Assembly (NCBI GenBank): GCA_041740315.1
Contig: JBGSMF010000202.1
Location: 1 to 32,948, forward strand
DNA from: JBGSMF01 sp041740315
Lineage (GTDB): Bacteria; Chloroflexota; Anaerolineae; Fen-1058
Direction: 5' to 3'
Length of the DNA stretch: 32,948 nucleotides
Numbering within the stretch: the first letter of the stretch is position 1; the number at the start of each line of letters is the position of its first letter. The position numbers and the translations under genes are program-made. This document shows positions 15,555 to 22,343 of the stretch, one piece after another. The notes beneath the pieces were generated by a model. It was given only the letters and a program-made list of their open reading frames with translations. It made no database searches and was not told the DNA's origin.

Positions 15555-17210
15555 ATGGGTAAAGCTTGGCTTAAGCATTATGATCAAGCGGTTTCCTCTC
15601 ACCCAAGCTACCCCCGTATTCCACTCTACCAGCTCTTGGATGAAACGGCTGCCAGACACCCCAGCCAGCCGTGCGCCAATTTTTTTGGGCGGCGTTTTAC
15701 CTTCCAGCAAATCAAGGCGCTTTCAGATCGCTTTGCAGCCGGCATCCGCCGCCTGGGCATCTGCAAAGGGGATCGGGTGGTGATGCTTTTGCCCAACTCG
15801 CCCCAGTTCATCATCAGCTACTATGGTCTTTTAAAAGCCGGCGCAGTCATTGTTCCTTTGAACCCGCTGTGCAGCGAGCGCGAGATGGTCTTTCACTTTA
15901 ACGACTCTGGGGCCGAAACAGCCATTACCATCCCGCTTTTCTTGGAAAAGTTGGCGCCCTTGCTGGCCCAGACGCCGCTCAAGCGCATCGTGTATAGCCG
16001 CCTGGCAGATTTTATGCCACTGCCGATCAACCTGGTCCAGGGTTTCCGCGAGCGCAAGCTGCTGGGCGGGAAAAATAACCCGGCTTGGGTGGATTATAGA
16101 ACGCTGGTAGAGCAAGCGCCCCCAGCCGATTTTCAGCCAGAACCGGCAGAGCCAGACGAGCTGGCCGTCTTGATTTACAGCGGCGGCACAACAGGCACGG
16201 CCAAGGGGATTATGCTATCGCACTATAATTTCGTTGCGAATGCGCACCAAGCGCTGGCCTGGGGCCAGATCAATGAGAGCGACCGGCTATTGGCCGTGCT
16301 GCCGTTTTTTCACGGCTTTGGCATGAGCGTGACCATGAACACGCCGGTGCTGGCAGGCGGAGAGATTGTAATGCTGCCCCGCTTTAACGCGCGAGAGGTG
16401 GTTAAAGCCATTCAAAAACACAAACCCACTTTCTTTATCGGCGTTCCTACAATGTTCGTGGCCTTGAGCAACCTGGCGGATATCCACCGCTACAACCTGA
16501 GCAGCCTCAGGGGCATCTTTGTCGGCGCAGCGCCTCTCACCCGCGCTATCAAAGAAGACTTTGAAGCAAAAACCGGCGCCCGGATGATTGAAGGCTATGG
16601 CCTCACCGAGGCCGTGACAGCCATCATGGCCAATCCTTACCATGGACAGCACAAAATTGGCAGCATCGGCATTCCCTTTCCCGATGTGGAGGTCAAGATT
16701 GTCAGCCTGGACGATGGGCGCGATTTGCCCCCGGGAGAATTGGGAGAAATCGTCCTTACCAGCCCAACGGTGATGTTGGGCTATTACAAAAACCCACAAG
16801 AAACACGCAAAACCATTCTGGATGGCTGGCTCCAAACGGGCGACGTTGGCTACATGGATGAGGACGGCTATTTTTACATCACCGACCGCAAAAAAGAGTT
16901 GATCATCACCGGCGGCTTTAACGTGTTCCCGCGCGAGATTGACGAACTCATCTACCAACATCCCAAGGTCAAAGAAGGCATTGCCGTCGGGCTGCCCGAT
17001 CCATACAAAGGCGAGCGGATCAAGGTCTATATCGTTCTCAAGGATGGAGAAACAGCGACGCCCGACGAGTTCATCGCTTACTTTCGCAAAAACCTCACAC
17101 CGTACAAGGTTCCCTCAGAAGTCGAGTTCCGCACCGAGCTGCCCAAGAGCATGATCGGCAAAATTTTGCGGCGCGCCCTGCGAGAAGAAGAAATTCGCAA
17201 GGCGGCCTAG
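15555..17210 (+). CDS. Long-chain acyl-CoA ligase (AMP-binding, FadD-like)
   Basis: This 551-residue member of the adenylate-forming superfamily converts a carboxylic acid to its CoA thioester through an acyl-AMP. Visible core motifs are the P-loop 'YSGGTTGTAKG' (208-218), 'GYGLTE' (347-352), 'QTGDVGYMDEDGYFYITDR' with Asp430, 'GGFNVFPREID', and the catalytic Lys536 in 'SMIGKILRR'. I chose the ATG at 15555 because AAGGAGGG lies 5 nt upstream; the in-frame GTG at 15537 contains that site. Fatty acids are the likeliest substrate class by similarity, but location opposite a 2-hydroxyacyl-CoA dehydratase-type operon makes aromatic or hydroxy acids possible. Its stop codon touches the stop of the convergent activator gene. 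Confidence 0.92.
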   Translation: MGKAWLKHYDQAVSSHPSYPRIPLYQLLDETAARHPSQPCANFFGRRFTFQQIKALSDRFAAGIRRLGICKGDRVVMLLPNSPQFIISYYGLLKAGAVIVPLNPLCSEREMVFHFNDSGAETAITIPLFLEKLAPLLAQTPLKRIVYSRLADFMPLPINLVQGFRERKLLGGKNNPAWVDYRTLVEQAPPADFQPEPAEPDELAVLIYSGGTTGTAKGIMLSHYNFVANAHQALAWGQINESDRLLAVLPFFHGFGMSVTMNTPVLAGGEIVMLPRFNAREVVKAIQKHKPTFFIGVPTMFVALSNLADIHRYNLSSLRGIFVGAAPLTRAIKEDFEAKTGARMIEGYGLTEAVTAIMANPYHGQHKIGSIGIPFPDVEVKIVSLDDGRDLPPGELGEIVLTSPTVMLGYYKNPQETRKTILDGWLQTGDVGYMDEDGYFYITDRKKELIITGGFNVFPREIDELIYQHPKVKEGIAVGLPDPYKGERIKVYIVLKDGETATPDEFIAYFRKNLTPYKVPSEVEFRTELPKSMIGKILRRALREEEIRKAA

Positions 17211-18026
17211 CTATTCGTCCCTCATCCCCAAGGCAATGAGCGCCGCGCCGTAAGCGCCCATCAATTGCGGGTATTCAGGCAAGATCACCGGCTGGCCGGT
17301 CTCTTCTTCCAGCATCCGGGGGATGGCCGGGTTGCGCACCACACCTCCCGAAAGCATCAGCGGCGGCGTGAGACCGACGGTTCTAATCATGGCCACGACG
17401 CGCTTGATGAGCGAGCGGTGCAGCCCACGCAAGACAGGCTCGATGGCTGCCCCGTGCGCAATCAGCGAAATAACTTCGGATTCGGCAAAGACGGTGCACG
17501 TGCTAGAGATGGAGGCTTCTTTTGTGGCCAACAGCGCCACCTGCCCCATACGGTCCAGCGGCACGCCAAGCCGATTGGCGGCGTTTTCCAAAAAACGCCC
17601 TGTGCCGGCCGCGCACTTGTCATTCATCACAAAGTCAATTACGTCGCCTTTGGGACCAATGCCAATGACTTTGCTATCCTGCCCGCCAATATCTACCAGC
17701 GTCCCGCCATGCCCCAGCTCGCGATAGATTCCCCTGGCGTGGCAGGTGATCTCGGTCACCTTGCGCGCAGCCTGATTGACCAAGTGGCGTCCGTAGCCTG
17801 TGGCAATGAGAGGCACTCCCCCCCTTTCATCCCCCCCGCTCGCGGGGGGGATGAAAGGGGGGAGCATTTCGCGCGCGCGCGCCAGGAAACGCCCCACCTG
17901 GTCCTCTACTCTCGGCTCGGCCTGCTCCAACAAATGCCACACCAGCTTGCCTTGTGCGTCTATGCCGACAATCTTGGTAGTGGTGGAACCCACATCAATG
18001 CCCAGCGCGCGTATCTCGCTTGCCAT
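17211..18026 (-). CDS. 2-hydroxyacyl-CoA dehydratase activator (BadF/HgdC ATPase)
   Basis: This 271-residue activase belongs to the ASKHA ATPase fold. It has 'GIDVGSTTTKIVGID', 'VDIGGQDSKVIGI', 'NDKCAAGTGRFLE' with Cys138, 'SSTCTVFAESEVISL' with Cys177, and 'MLSGGVVRNPAIP'. The two Cys residues, 39 apart as in characterised HgdC proteins, would bridge one [4Fe-4S] cluster across a homodimer. ATP hydrolysis then drives one-electron transfer to the dehydratase. I chose the ATG at 18026 (GGGAAGGG just upstream) over GTG 18044. Residues ~55-70 ('PPFIPPASGGDERGG') are an insertion encoded by a perfect DNA palindrome. It is the last gene after the two subunits, separated by ~150 nt. Confidence 0.92.
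   Translation of the reverse strand: MASEIRALGIDVGSTTTKIVGIDAQGKLVWHLLEQAEPRVEDQVGRFLARAREMLPPFIPPASGGDERGGVPLIATGYGRHLVNQAARKVTEITCHARGIYRELGHGGTLVDIGGQDSKVIGIGPKGDVIDFVMNDKCAAGTGRFLENAANRLGVPLDRMGQVALLATKEASISSTCTVFAESEVISLIAHGAAIEPVLRGLHRSLIKRVVAMIRTVGLTPPLMLSGGVVRNPAIPRMLEEETGQPVILPEYPQLMGAYGAALIALGMRDE
17819..17862. repeat. 44-bp palindrome embedded in the activator gene
   Basis: Perfect 21-bp arms (17819-17839 and 17842-17862) surround a 2-nt TC loop. The arms are C6-TTTCAT-C7-GC and its complement. It lies wholly inside the activase coding sequence and keeps the frame, adding a Pro/Gly-rich peptide of about 16 residues before the conserved 'ATGYGRHLV'. The base content is unlike that of the rest of the gene, so it is best read as an inserted repetitive element. 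Confidence 0.9.
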
Positions 18027-18073
18027 GCGCCCTTCCCTCATCACCTAATAGTCAAGTGCGATAAGCTGTTTTG

Positions 18074-18140
18074 CACCGCCGAGGCGCAGAGGCCAGAGTT
18101 ATTTTTTGCATTTCTCAGCGTTCTCCGCGCCTCTGCGGTG
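18074..18140. repeat. Dispersed inverted-ended repeat (GAGGCGCAGAGG type)
   Basis: CACCGCCGAGGCGCAGAGG (18074-18092) is largely complementary to CGCGCCTCTGCGGTG (18126-18140), with an AT-rich middle. It belongs to the same loose family as 20709-20745 and 22110-22217. It occupies the gap between the dehydratase subunit and activator genes and may affect their shared transcript. Confidence 0.65.
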
Positions 18141-18176
18141 ATTTCCCCCAAAAACACACAATAAGGAGACAACTCA

Positions 18177-19499
18177 TCACCCAAGCATTTCGATAAAAGC
18201 TGCCAGCCGGTTAGCCACCGGCTCTTCTGCATAGGCGCGCGTGTCGTTGTGATCGGCTTCCAACAAAAGCGCCGGCACGCCATACTCTCGAATCAGCCGG
18301 TCGCGTTGATCCATCTGGCCGATCGAGTAAGGTTTGCACGAACGGTCGGAATGAAGGATTGCGCCGTCCAGATGATAATCGTCAACCATGTGTTTCATCG
18401 TTGCCAGCTTGTGCCCCGTGCCGCGATTGAGGATGGGGTGAAGGTAGGTGCGCGCCGCCGATTCGAACGGGCGCTCCGGGTCTATCAGCGGGGCCAGCTC
18501 GCCCCAAGCATTGGTGTAGGTTGATGCGACGATGGCAATGCCGTGTTCTCCCAAAAGCTCGGCCAAATAGCGCAGCCGATACCAGATGGGCAAGTTATCC
18601 CACAGTAAGCGCTTTCGTTCGTGCTTTACCGCTCCAATACCGTTGGCAATGCGCTCGTCCACTTCTTTGAGCATGGCAGCGTAAAAGTCAACCGTGGCGG
18701 CGTCACCGCGCATCTCTACGATGGGGGCCATCTGGATAAACTGGTCAAAGGCAGAAATCGGCGCGGGCCGGCGCCGGCCGCGCTCCATAATCTCTAGCCA
18801 CAGTTGCGAGGCGGTCTTGCTCAAGCGGCTCACTTGTTTGAGCTTTTGTTCATTGAGGGCCTGGCCCGCCACTCGCTCGGCGATGGGCACGGCCTCTTCC
18901 AGTTGCCGCTTGACAAACTCGATCGAGTGCTCGGTGGCTTGGGTGTAAATGAAAGGCGTGTCAATGAGAATGAGCGGCGCGCGCAAGTGGTGCGCCAACA
19001 CTCGATACCAAAAGAGGACCGTCTGGCATATATTGGTGCAGGCCAACAGCAAGTCGGGCTTGGGCAGCCGGCCCACCGGCGTCTGGCCTGAAAGCATCGC
19101 GCCAATGTCGGTGCGAGCATAAGAACAAATATCGCGCGAATAGCCCGCGTTTTCTGCTTGGGAAGAAATATCCACGGCCACCCGCGCCGTCCCGCAAATG
19201 GCCGCGTGGTTTTCTGGATAGATCACAAAAAAGTCCAGCGCCTTGAGCAATTCCACCGGCGCGCCAGAGGTGACCCAGGCCACCTTGCGCTGCAAGTTGG
19301 CATAGCGGCCTTCTAGCCAATGGCGCGCCACCAGTTCTTTGGCGCGCGGCGCAATTTTGAGCGGCGGCATGAGATAGTCGCTTTTCCAGTGTGAGGGGCT
19401 GTGCGCCCGCCGCTCCGCTTGCCAGCGGTTCACGCGCAGCGCAGCCCGACCCAAGACGTTGACATTCCACTGATACCACAACAGCTTGCCGATGCTCAT
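18177..19499 (-). CDS. 2-hydroxyacyl-CoA dehydratase/benzoyl-CoA reductase-family subunit (HgdB-like)
   Basis: This 440-residue subunit of the radical dehydratase/reductase family has 'PENHAAICGT', 'AENAGYSRDICSYARTDIG', 'LLACTNICQTVLFWYRVLA' and 'HSDRSCKPYSIGQMDQRD'. The conserved Cys residues are those that hold a [4Fe-4S] cluster in this family. With its partner it would remove water from a 2-hydroxyacyl-CoA, or reduce an aryl-CoA ring, after electron delivery by the activator. The start ATG overlaps the stop of the upstream gene (ATGA), so the two subunits are coupled. Length and motif order are normal. The substrate cannot be read from sequence. Confidence 0.9.
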   Translation of the reverse strand: MSIGKLLWYQWNVNVLGRAALRVNRWQAERRAHSPSHWKSDYLMPPLKIAPRAKELVARHWLEGRYANLQRKVAWVTSGAPVELLKALDFFVIYPENHAAICGTARVAVDISSQAENAGYSRDICSYARTDIGAMLSGQTPVGRLPKPDLLLACTNICQTVLFWYRVLAHHLRAPLILIDTPFIYTQATEHSIEFVKRQLEEAVPIAERVAGQALNEQKLKQVSRLSKTASQLWLEIMERGRRRPAPISAFDQFIQMAPIVEMRGDAATVDFYAAMLKEVDERIANGIGAVKHERKRLLWDNLPIWYRLRYLAELLGEHGIAIVASTYTNAWGELAPLIDPERPFESAARTYLHPILNRGTGHKLATMKHMVDDYHLDGAILHSDRSCKPYSIGQMDQRDRLIREYGVPALLLEADHNDTRAYAEEPVANRLAAFIEMLG

Positions 19500-20611
19500 G
19501 CAATCATCTCCAAGAAAGCCTCAATCCGCGTGCGAACCTGGTGAGAAAGAGCGTCACAGCTACCGCTGTCCTGTGGACTCAGGTCAATCTCGATAGCCAC
19601 CGAGGGAATACCCTCGTCTTGCAGGCCCTTGCGCAAGATAGGAAGGTCAAACAACTCTGGCTCGCAAAATTTGACATCGTAAAAGACCACGCCCTTTGCG
19701 CCCGTCGTTTGGGCCAAGTGCAAGAGGTGCTCAAGGCGATCTTGAAGAGGATTGCCGCGAGTGGGGTCGGGTGAAGCATAAAGTATGCTTTCGGCCATGT
19801 GGCAGAAAGGCTCATCGCTTGCTCCAGGCGGGTAAAGCCTGCGCCCGCAACAGGCCAGATCGTCGGCTACTACCAGCCCACCCATCTCTGCGATAGACTC
19901 GAACAGGCTCATTGGCTCTGGAACGATGCCGGAAAGGATAATGGGAAGGCCAGCTTGCGGCGCTTGGGCAGTGTGGGCCAGCGCGGCCTGCGCCAGACCC
20001 AGAAATGTCTCGGCGGGCAGATATTCACGGCTCCGAATGAGGCGATAGAGTTCAATCTGCGAAAGGGCCAGATGCCTGCGGCGTTGATGCAGCTTGGTTA
20101 ACGCCTTGTCGGCCGCCTCTTCACGCTGAATGCATGATACTAGTCCTGCGGTTGATGGGGAACACTGCGCCACCCCTTCTAACTGATGGTAAAGGGAACG
20201 CAATTCACTCGCCAAAAAATCAACATCACTGGCGCGTTTGCCGCGTGGAATATAGAGCGGAAAGACGGGTTGGTCAGGGCGCACAAAATCTAGCAGCAAG
20301 CTGCCCAGTCCTTGCAGCGAGTCGCAAGCGTGCGGAACGATGATGACATCCACCATGCCCAGGCCGCCGGCCTGAATAAAAGAAAGAGCATTACGAACGA
20401 TGGAGCAGACATACGGCTGCAAGTGAGCTGCGCCCAGGCTGGCATCTACCCCGGGCGGTCCCCACACTTCCACCGGTAGCATGTCAAAAGCCCGCAGCAG
20501 CGCGCGCGGATAGTGAATGGGAAGAACAGCGGCCAGGCGTCCACCATGTTCTTTGTGCGCGCGCATCACTTGTGAACGGCGGGGCAAAGCAGCCACAGGC
20601 GCTTGCATCAT
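19496..20611 (-). CDS. 2-hydroxyacyl-CoA dehydratase/benzoyl-CoA reductase-family subunit (HgdA/BcrC-like)
   Basis: This 371-residue smaller subunit of the same enzyme family has 'PHACDSLQGLGSLLLDF', 'VADDLACCGRRLYPP' and 'DVKFCEPELFDLPILRKGL', the three cysteine-bearing blocks typical of these subunits. It is first in the - strand operon: this gene, the HgdB-like subunit, then the activator. AGGAGG (complement of 20617-20622) precedes two tandem ATG codons (20611 and 20608), either of which could be used. A good promoter match lies 60 bp upstream. Only one ATPase is present in the locus, which favours the dehydratase arrangement over four-subunit class I benzoyl-CoA reductase. Confidence 0.9.
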   Translation of the reverse strand: MMQAPVAALPRRSQVMRAHKEHGGRLAAVLPIHYPRALLRAFDMLPVEVWGPPGVDASLGAAHLQPYVCSIVRNALSFIQAGGLGMVDVIIVPHACDSLQGLGSLLLDFVRPDQPVFPLYIPRGKRASDVDFLASELRSLYHQLEGVAQCSPSTAGLVSCIQREEAADKALTKLHQRRRHLALSQIELYRLIRSREYLPAETFLGLAQAALAHTAQAPQAGLPIILSGIVPEPMSLFESIAEMGGLVVADDLACCGRRLYPPGASDEPFCHMAESILYASPDPTRGNPLQDRLEHLLHLAQTTGAKGVVFYDVKFCEPELFDLPILRKGLQDEGIPSVAIEIDLSPQDSGSCDALSHQVRTRIEAFLEMIA

Positions 20612-20670
20612 CTTTTCCTCCTAACATCCACCCCAGAACACCGCGCCAGAAGGGGCCAGGTGTTAAGAGG

Positions 20671-20700
20671 ATTATACCATAGCGCGGCCTCCTGCCGCAA
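20671..20700 (-). promoter_or_regulatory. Candidate promoter of the dehydratase operon
   Basis: On the - strand TTGCGG (complement of 20695-20700) is followed 18 nt later by a perfect TATAAT (complement of 20671-20676). It lies 60 bp before the first gene of the operon. Confidence 0.55.
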
Positions 20701-20708
20701 CCAAAATT

Positions 20709-20745
20709 AACCACAGAGGCACAGAGGGCACAGAGATTTTCTCTG
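20709..20745. repeat. Dispersed repeat fragment (ACCACAGAGGCACAGAG type)
   Basis: It begins TAACCACAGAGGCACAGAGG and closely matches one arm of the element at 22110-22217. This type is common in intergenic DNA of environmental bacteria. Here only one arm is recognisable. Confidence 0.6.
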
Positions 20746-20982
20746 CCGCAGCCCAACTTTCTGCGGTATAATTGAGCTATCCAGCCACTGAAAAACACCG
20801 ATTGAGGCTGAGACCCGTACACTTGAGACATCTGTCTCTCTAAATCCGCGCAGATTTGCGGCGGTGGATATACAAAAAATGCAATGGAGCAAAACTTGCT
20901 TTACCAGATTGACAGACCTGATTTTTATCCGCTAATTTGCGCTAATTTTCACGAATTTTGCAGCCATTTGCGTAAATTCGCA
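20746..20982. other. Gene-free AT-rich stretch left of the first MITE
   Basis: No gene is visible. A TATAAT lies at 20766-20771 without a matching -35. From ~20925 the sequence is a degenerate AT-rich run (GCTAATTTGCG, ACGAATTTTGC, GCGTAAATTCGCA) that resumes after the MITE as AATTCGCAAAGATTCGTGG (21096-21114). This shows that the MITE split an older repeat. Confidence 0.55.
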
Positions 20983-21095
20983 GTAACTACTCAGCCGTGT
21001 AAGCATCCTGAGCGGAGCGCCGCACCCCTTCGACTACGTTTCACTCCGCTCAGGCTGCACGGCGCGTAGTCGAAGGATGCGGCCTGAGTAGTTAC
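20983..21095. mobile_element. MITE-like element, copy 1, with 8-bp target duplication
   Basis: The 113-bp element starts GTAACTACTCAG and ends with its exact complement CTGAGTAGTTAC. It is bounded by the perfect direct repeat AATTCGCA (20975-20982 and 21096-21103). Joining the flanks restores a continuous older repeat, so the boundaries are well supported. It has no coding capacity. Inside, two long inverted pairs (CCTGAGCGGAG 21007-21017 with CTCCGCTCAGG; CTTCGACTACG with CGTAGTCGAAG) are interleaved. Confidence 0.88.
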
Positions 21096-21141
21096 AATTC
21101 GCAAAGATTCGTGGACAAATATTGCTAAGGTGAAACAATGT

Positions 21142-21186
21142 GCATACTATGCCGCATAGTATGCAGCATAGTAATGCCGCACTATG
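21142..21186. promoter_or_regulatory. Tandem inverted repeats upstream of the CPBP gene (candidate operator)
   Basis: GCATACTATG (21142-21151) is perfectly complementary to CATAGTATGC (21155-21164) around CCG. A second, shorter pair CATAGT (21167-21172)/ACTATG (21181-21186) repeats the theme. They sit 14-58 bp before the start codon, where a dimeric repressor could act. A hairpin in the leader RNA is the alternative. Confidence 0.5.
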
Positions 21187-21199
21187 AACAGGAGATGCC

Positions 21200-22045
21200 A
21201 TGAAAACACCAGCCAAAATCCTGGCCGTAATCGAGGTGGTAGCTGTTACGTTTGTGCTTGTGCCGTTGCTGACGCTGGGCCTCTATCGTTTGTTTCCACA
21301 GTTTGAAGCCTGGCAAACCCAAGAGCTTGGCTTTCCGTTTCCGGTATTTGTCTATGTCGTGATGGTTGGCATGGCACTGGCTGCCATTCTTGTTCGACGC
21401 AAAAAGCTGGCCGACTATGGAATCACCTTCAAGAACCTGAACTATCAGCTCGACATTGCCGCCACCTGCTTTATCCCTGTTGTGTTTGCCAACATGCCGT
21501 TTGGGATGGGGGTAGACCACAAAAGTTGGGGCGGCGCGCTGATTCTGGCAGTCATTCAAATTGCGCTGCTATTCATATTGGCCTGGCTCTTGAAAAAGAA
21601 ACCCTCAGCGGGCAGCCTGAGCCTTGTGGGCGCAGGAATGTTGTGGATACCCAGCCTGAGCAGCGCCGCCGGGACAATCGCCGGGCAAGCCCTGGTGCTC
21701 TTTATGACCTATGCCGTTTTCGTGGGCTTTGGTGAAGAGATTCTCTATCGGGGTTATATGCACTCTCGCCTGAACGAGGCCTTTGGCAAGCCCTTTACGT
21801 TTTGGGGTACCTCATTTGGGTGGGGCGCAATCATTGCAGCGTTCTTGTTCGGCCTGACGCACATTGGCATCTTGCGCTGGATTCTGGGCCTGTCCACAGA
21901 AGTAACACTGGCGTGGGGTTTGTGGACTAGTTTTGGAGGGTTGGTGTTTGGTTTTGTGCGCGAAAAGAGCGGCAGCATCCTGGCCCCGGCGCTTTTGCAC
22001 GGCCTGCCGCAGGCCATTGCAACCGTCGCGATGCTGTTTTTCTAG
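21200..22045 (+). CDS. CPBP family intramembrane metalloprotease
   Basis: This 281-residue membrane protein has about eight helices. Motif 1 is 'GEEILYRGY' (Glu179, Glu180, Arg184), motif 2 is 'FGLTHI' (Phe217, His221) and motif 3 is 'LLHGLPQ' (His267). The usual HxxxN of motif 3 ends in Gln here, a mild departure. Members cleave or modify peptides within the membrane and are linked to bacteriocin immunity, prenyl-protein processing and protein sorting. The ATG at 21200 is supported by CAGGAG at 21189-21194. It has its own upstream region with tandem inverted repeats, is flanked by MITE copies on both sides, and is unrelated in position to the truncated CPBP at ~1.2 kb. Confidence 0.88.
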   Translation: MKTPAKILAVIEVVAVTFVLVPLLTLGLYRLFPQFEAWQTQELGFPFPVFVYVVMVGMALAAILVRRKKLADYGITFKNLNYQLDIAATCFIPVVFANMPFGMGVDHKSWGGALILAVIQIALLFILAWLLKKKPSAGSLSLVGAGMLWIPSLSSAAGTIAGQALVLFMTYAVFVGFGEEILYRGYMHSRLNEAFGKPFTFWGTSFGWGAIIAAFLFGLTHIGILRWILGLSTEVTLAWGLWTSFGGLVFGFVREKSGSILAPALLHGLPQAIATVAMLFF

Positions 22046-22109
22046 ACCAGTTTTCGTTGGAAAAGTGGGCTGACATCCCCATGTTGGTTGACTGACAAAT
22101 CTAATTTTT

Positions 22110-22217
22110 ACCACTGAGGCACGGAGGACACGGAGAATTTCTCAGGTTTTCTCCGCGTTCTCTACCTGGCGGCCTGTCTGCCGCCAGGTAGACAGACAGG
22201 TCAGTGTCTCCGTGGTG
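22110..22217. repeat. Dispersed inverted-ended repeat carrying a nested palindrome
   Basis: The outer arms are ACCACTGAGGCACGGAG (22110-22126) and the near-complementary CAGTGTCTCCGTGGTG (22202-22217). Inside, 22164-22189 is a perfect 10-bp hairpin (ACCTGGCGGC, loop CTGTCT) followed by a GACAGACAGG tail. This unit interrupts what would otherwise read GCGTTCTC-AGTGTCTCC, so one repeat seems to have landed in another. The stretch 22046-22343 contains no gene. Confidence 0.7.
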
Positions 22218-22234
22218 AGTAATGTAATCGCATC

Positions 22235-22337
22235 GTAACTACTCAGCATCCTGAGCGGAGCAGCGCGCCCCTTCGACTTTGCTGCGCTCCGCTCAGGGTG
22301 CGCGCTGCGCAGTCGAAGGGTATGGCTGAGTAGTTAC
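22235..22337. mobile_element. MITE-like element, copy 2, with 8-bp target duplication
   Basis: The 103-bp copy has the same GTAACTACTCAG / CTGAGTAGTTAC ends and is flanked by the direct repeat ATCGCATC (22227-22234 and 22338-22345). The right-hand duplicate supplies part of the stop codon of the beta-helix gene (22344-22346). Internal arms of the CCTGAGCGGAG and CTTCGACT types are shared with copy 1. Confidence 0.88.
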
Positions 22338-22343
22338 ATCGCA

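Noticed and set aside
16287..16961. 224-codon - strand ORF
   Set aside because: It lies antisense within the acyl-CoA ligase, whose motifs are unmistakable; the reading has no family features.
17265..18164. 299-codon + strand ORF across the activator gene
   Set aside because: Antisense to a clear activase and partly translated from repeats.
20766..20771. Second TATAAT as a promoter for the CPBP gene
   Set aside because: No acceptable -35, and the start codon is more than 400 bp away with a MITE in between.
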